64,000 nt of DNA, taken from Pontibacter mangrovi. Its GTDB lineage: Bacteria > Bacteroidota > Bacteroidia > Cytophagales > Hymenobacteraceae. Shown here in pieces: positions 61,221 through 64,000 of this stretch (positions within the stretch are counted from its first letter, which is position 1; each line of letters begins with the position of its first letter). Both the position numbers and the translations under genes were made by a program. The DNA is taken from assembly GCF_006385705.1 (NCBI RefSeq), contig NZ_VFRQ01000006.1, positions 186,001 through 250,000 of the forward strand, given 5' to 3'. The notes below the pieces were generated by a model. That model worked only from the letters and a program-made list of their open reading frames with translations, had not been told where the DNA came from and did no database searches.

Positions 61221-62031
61221 ACTTAGAAATCATCTCCACGATATCCTCGGAGATACCCATGTAGGAGAAGCCGCCGTCGTGCATCAGGTTCTGCATCGTT
61301 ACCATGCGGGTAAGGTCTGAGAACAGGGTGATGGTGTAGTTGGCGCAATCCTCAGCAGAGGCGTTGCCCAGCGGCGACATCTTATCGGCATAGTCGTAGA
61401 AGGCGTCGAAACCGCCCACGCCGGTACCGGCCGTTGTCTTGGTCGGCGACTGGGAGATCGTGTTCACGCGCACTTTCTTCATCTTGCCGAAGCGGTAGCC
61501 ATAGTTGCGGGCAATAGACTCCAGCACCGCCTTGGCATGCGACATGTCGGTATAATCCGGGAACACGCGCTGTGCCGCGATGTAGGACAGTGCTACGATA
61601 GAGCCCCACTCGTTCATGGCATCCTGCTTCTCCGCCACGTGCATCACCTTGTGGAAAGACAGCGCCGAGATGTCCAGCGTTTTCTGGAACCAGTCGTAGT
61701 TCAGGTCGCCGTATTCTTTGCCTTTGCGGATGTTCGGGCTGGAGCCGATGGAGTGAAGGATAAAGTCGATCTTGCCGCCCAGGATCTCCTGCGCTTTCGT
61801 GAACAGGTTCTCCAGGTCTTCTACCGATGTGGCATCAGCCGGGATGATCTGCGCGTTGCAATGCTCCGCCAACTTGTTGATCTCCCCCATGCGCATCGCG
61901 ATCGGGGCATTCGTCAGCACGAACTCAGCGCCTTCCTCCTTGGCACGCAGGGCCACTTTCCAGGCGATAGACTTCTCATCCAGCGCACCGAAAATGATTC
62001 CTTTCTTTCCTTTTAAAAGATTATAAGACAT
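61219..62031 (-). CDS. fabI: Enoyl-[acyl-carrier-protein] reductase (NADH)
   Basis: FabI performs the last reduction of fatty-acid elongation. The 270-residue protein has the N-terminal nucleotide-binding loop GIIFGALDEKSIAW and the ADATSVEDLEN acidic position. The catalytic Tyr and Lys lie in FPDYTDMSHAK (Y-x6-K), and SQSPTKTTAG and ITLFSDLTRMVT complete the fold. It is the usual target of triclosan-type inhibitors. It begins 80 nt after the recN stop on the same strand. Confidence 0.95.
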   Translation of the reverse strand: MSYNLLKGKKGIIFGALDEKSIAWKVALRAKEEGAEFVLTNAPIAMRMGEINKLAEHCNAQIIPADATSVEDLENLFTKAQEILGGKIDFILHSIGSSPNIRKGKEYGDLNYDWFQKTLDISALSFHKVMHVAEKQDAMNEWGSIVALSYIAAQRVFPDYTDMSHAKAVLESIARNYGYRFGKMKKVRVNTISQSPTKTTAGTGVGGFDAFYDYADKMSPLGNASAEDCANYTITLFSDLTRMVTMQNLMHDGGFSYMGISEDIVEMISK

Positions 62032-62111
62032 GTCTTTTGTTATTTTTTTGATTGCCTAACCTAGGTTTACCGGCCTTACCGGAAACGAAGCAGCAATATA
62101 GTAATTCCTAC

Positions 62112-63809
62112 TTAGAGTGAAAGCAACTCTTTTGCACTTTGATACGCGTTATCGCTTGGGTTGGCGCCGGCAATCATATGCGCGATCTCGTTAATGCGCT
62201 CCTGGTCGTCCAGCTTTTTAATGCGGCTGATGGTGCGGTCCTCGGTGTCGTGCTTGTACACAAAGTAGTGCGAGTCGCCCTGCGCGGCGATCTGCGGCAG
62301 GTGCGAGATAGCGATAATCTGGTGCTTCTGCGCCATCTGCTGCATCATCTTGCCCACCTTCACGGCCACCTCACCCGAGATACCCGTATCAATCTCATCA
62401 AAAACGATGGTCGGCAGGGCGGTTTTATCGGCCAGCATATACTTTATACTTAGCATCAGGCGCGAGAACTCGCCACCCGAGGCAGCCTTGATCAGCGTCT
62501 GCGGCTGCGCCCCTTTGTTGGCGCTGAACAGGATGCTGATATCATCAGTACCTGTGGCGGATGGCGCTACCTCATTATGCTGAATGACGATGCGCGCGTT
62601 TGGCATGCCCAGCTCGGCCAGCAGGGTATACAGCTCTTTTTCAAACGTCTCGAACGAGGCTCTGCGGCGCTCCGAAAGTATGGCGGCCTTCTCCAGCACC
62701 TCCTGCTCGGCGGCCTTCATGGCCTTTTCGGTATTGGCGATGGCCGTGTCCAGGTTCAGCACGCTGCCCACCTTCTCCTCCAACTCGCGCTGGATCTGCA
62801 ACAGCTCGGCATTGCTTTGCACCTGGTGCTTGCGCTGCAAAGTATAAATCAGGTTCAGGCGCTCCTGCACCTCCAGCGTCCGCTCCGGGTCGGCCTCAGT
62901 GTTGCGCTCAGCGTCTTCCAGTTCCCCGGCAATATCGTTGAGCTCGATCATGCAGCTCTCGGTGCGGCTACGCAGCTCCTCATACTTGTTAGAGAAGGCC
63001 GACAGCTGGCTCAGGGTATGCACGGTGTCTTTCAGGGCAGAGGTGATGTTGAACTCGGACTCAGTAAGGCTCTGCACCGCCTGCGTCAGCTTCAGCTTGA
63101 TGTCCTCGGCGTTCTCCAGCTGCTTGAGCTCCTCCTCCAGCTCCTCCTGCTCGTTCTCCTGCAGGCCGGCCTCGTCCAGCTCGTTCAGTAGAAAGGCATG
63201 GTAGTCGTGCTCCTTCTGCGCCTGCGCCAGCTGGTCAGTCAGTTTCTTATAGTCGCTCTCCAGCTTTTTATACTGCCGGTAGCTCTCGTTATAGTTGCGC
63301 AGGTAGGATAGGTTTCCGGCATAAATATCAAAGGTCGTATTGCCCATCGAGGCCGTATTGCCGGCGTAGATATCCAGGATGTTGAGCTGATAGCTCGTGT
63401 CGCCGAGCTGCAGGGTGTCGTGCTGCGAGTGGATGTCCATCAGGTTCTCGCCGATCTTGCGGATCACGTCCAGCGTTACGGGCGTGTCGTTCACGAAAGC
63501 ACGGCTCTTGCCGCTCGGGCTGATCTCGCGGCGCAGAATGCACTGGTTGTCAAAGTCCAGGTCCTCCTTGGTGAAAAGCTCCTGCAGGTTATAGCTCGAG
63601 ATGTCGAACACGCCCTCGATCACGCACTTCTCCTCCTGGTTAAAGAGCAGCTTGGTATCGGCGCGGTTGCCCAGCAACAGGCCGATGGCCCCCAGCATAA
63701 TCGACTTACCGGCACCTGTCTCGCCCGTGATGATGTTGAGCACCGGCGACGGGTTCATCTCCAGCTTCTCGATCAGGGCGTAATTCTTTATTTTAAGATC
63801 TATCAGCAT
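62112..63809 (-). CDS. recN: DNA repair protein RecN
   Basis: RecN is an SMC-like ATPase for double-strand break repair. The 565-residue protein has N-terminal Walker A TGETGAGKSIML (about 28-39), a long central coiled coil (about 165-370), and the C-terminal head with the signature KAASGGEFSRLMLSIKYM and Walker B PTIVFDEIDTGISG (about 450-500). All ATPase motifs are intact. Upstream of its start, 140 nt lead to the end of another minus-strand gene. Confidence 0.95.
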   Translation of the reverse strand: MLIDLKIKNYALIEKLEMNPSPVLNIITGETGAGKSIMLGAIGLLLGNRADTKLLFNQEEKCVIEGVFDISSYNLQELFTKEDLDFDNQCILRREISPSGKSRAFVNDTPVTLDVIRKIGENLMDIHSQHDTLQLGDTSYQLNILDIYAGNTASMGNTTFDIYAGNLSYLRNYNESYRQYKKLESDYKKLTDQLAQAQKEHDYHAFLLNELDEAGLQENEQEELEEELKQLENAEDIKLKLTQAVQSLTESEFNITSALKDTVHTLSQLSAFSNKYEELRSRTESCMIELNDIAGELEDAERNTEADPERTLEVQERLNLIYTLQRKHQVQSNAELLQIQRELEEKVGSVLNLDTAIANTEKAMKAAEQEVLEKAAILSERRRASFETFEKELYTLLAELGMPNARIVIQHNEVAPSATGTDDISILFSANKGAQPQTLIKAASGGEFSRLMLSIKYMLADKTALPTIVFDEIDTGISGEVAVKVGKMMQQMAQKHQIIAISHLPQIAAQGDSHYFVYKHDTEDRTISRIKKLDDQERINEIAHMIAGANPSDNAYQSAKELLSL

Positions 63810-63951
63810 ATACTACTATCTCACGACTATAGACATAAGAAGGGTTTTGGCCTATGCTAAAGTTCGTTATTTCTGTTCTTTTTTTGAAGTGGGATGTATT
63901 GTTCTTCTGTGAATAAATTCGGGCCGAGTGATCAGCTATACTTATCCCTCA

Positions 63952-64000
63952 TCAGTACGGCGCCTCTACATCATAGATTATCTCCTCTACCTGCTCCAGC
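63952..64000 (-). CDS. 3' end of an unknown minus-strand gene, cut by the window edge
   Basis: On the minus strand the last bases of the window encode LEQVEEIIYDVEAPY followed by TGA at 63954-63952. The residues read like a genuine C-terminus, but only 15 codons are visible, so the family cannot be named. The position upstream of recN fits a gene in the same direction. Confidence 0.45.
   Translation of the reverse strand, partial: LEQVEEIIYDVEAPY

Overview
The window looks like a Bacteroidota chromosome, most plausibly Cytophagales/Hymenobacteraceae (Pontibacter-like). The reasons are a type IX secretion C-terminal sorting domain (52396-55452), promoter elements of the Bacteroidota type (TTG, then TAnnTTTG), a fused DAHP synthase/chorismate mutase, and many small lipoproteins with fasciclin, DUF4142 and YtxH domains. 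The genus is inferred from these features and was not tested.

The window has two unlike halves. Positions 1 to about 25.7 kb are an AT-richer accessory (defence) island. It starts inside a type I restriction-modification locus (hsdM-hsdS-hsdR plus a YgjP-type metallopeptidase). Next is a tightly packed run: RecQ-like helicase, tail-anchored coiled-coil protein, PLD nuclease-like protein, AAA ATPase, GmrSD-like DUF262/DUF1524 nuclease and a WYL-domain protein. On the other strand follow a protein that I read as a divergent family-A-type polymerase and a small unknown gene. A 0.9 kb AT-rich non-coding block with repeats comes next, then a second run: unknown protein, membrane-anchored PD-(D/E)XK nuclease, a second PD-(D/E)XK nuclease, HNH nuclease and HIT hydrolase. 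The island ends with three unknown genes and stops at the 3' end of a tRNA-Ser(TGA), a classical integration site. I see no integrase or transposase inside the window; the left end of the island lies outside it.

From 25.8 kb to the end the DNA is GC-richer core chromosome: envelope genes (DUF4153, YihY/BrkB, thioesterase, MltG), acyl-CoA carboxylase beta subunit, M42 peptidase, a BtuF-like protein, a shikimate operon (DAHP synthase/chorismate mutase, aroB, aroA) and proline dehydrogenase. A stress and envelope cluster follows: ECF sigma factor, anti-sigma/HtrA-like protease fusion, three fasciclin lipoproteins (one interrupted by an in-frame stop), a glycine-zipper stress protein, a response regulator, DUF4142, SGNH hydrolase and DUF2383. 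The rest holds a tail-specific protease, gamma-glutamyltransferase, a T9SS-secreted endonuclease-like protein, lysS, three YtxH proteins (one fused to CsbD), a Kazal lipoprotein, a cupin, fabI and recN.

Two observations stand out. The RecQ/coiled-coil/PLD/AAA/GmrSD/WYL run with the neighbouring polymerase-like gene does not match a defence system I can name. The 7-mer AAGTATA (reverse complement TATACTT) is scattered through the core half about ten times more often than chance predicts, in genes and between them, yet is near background in the island.
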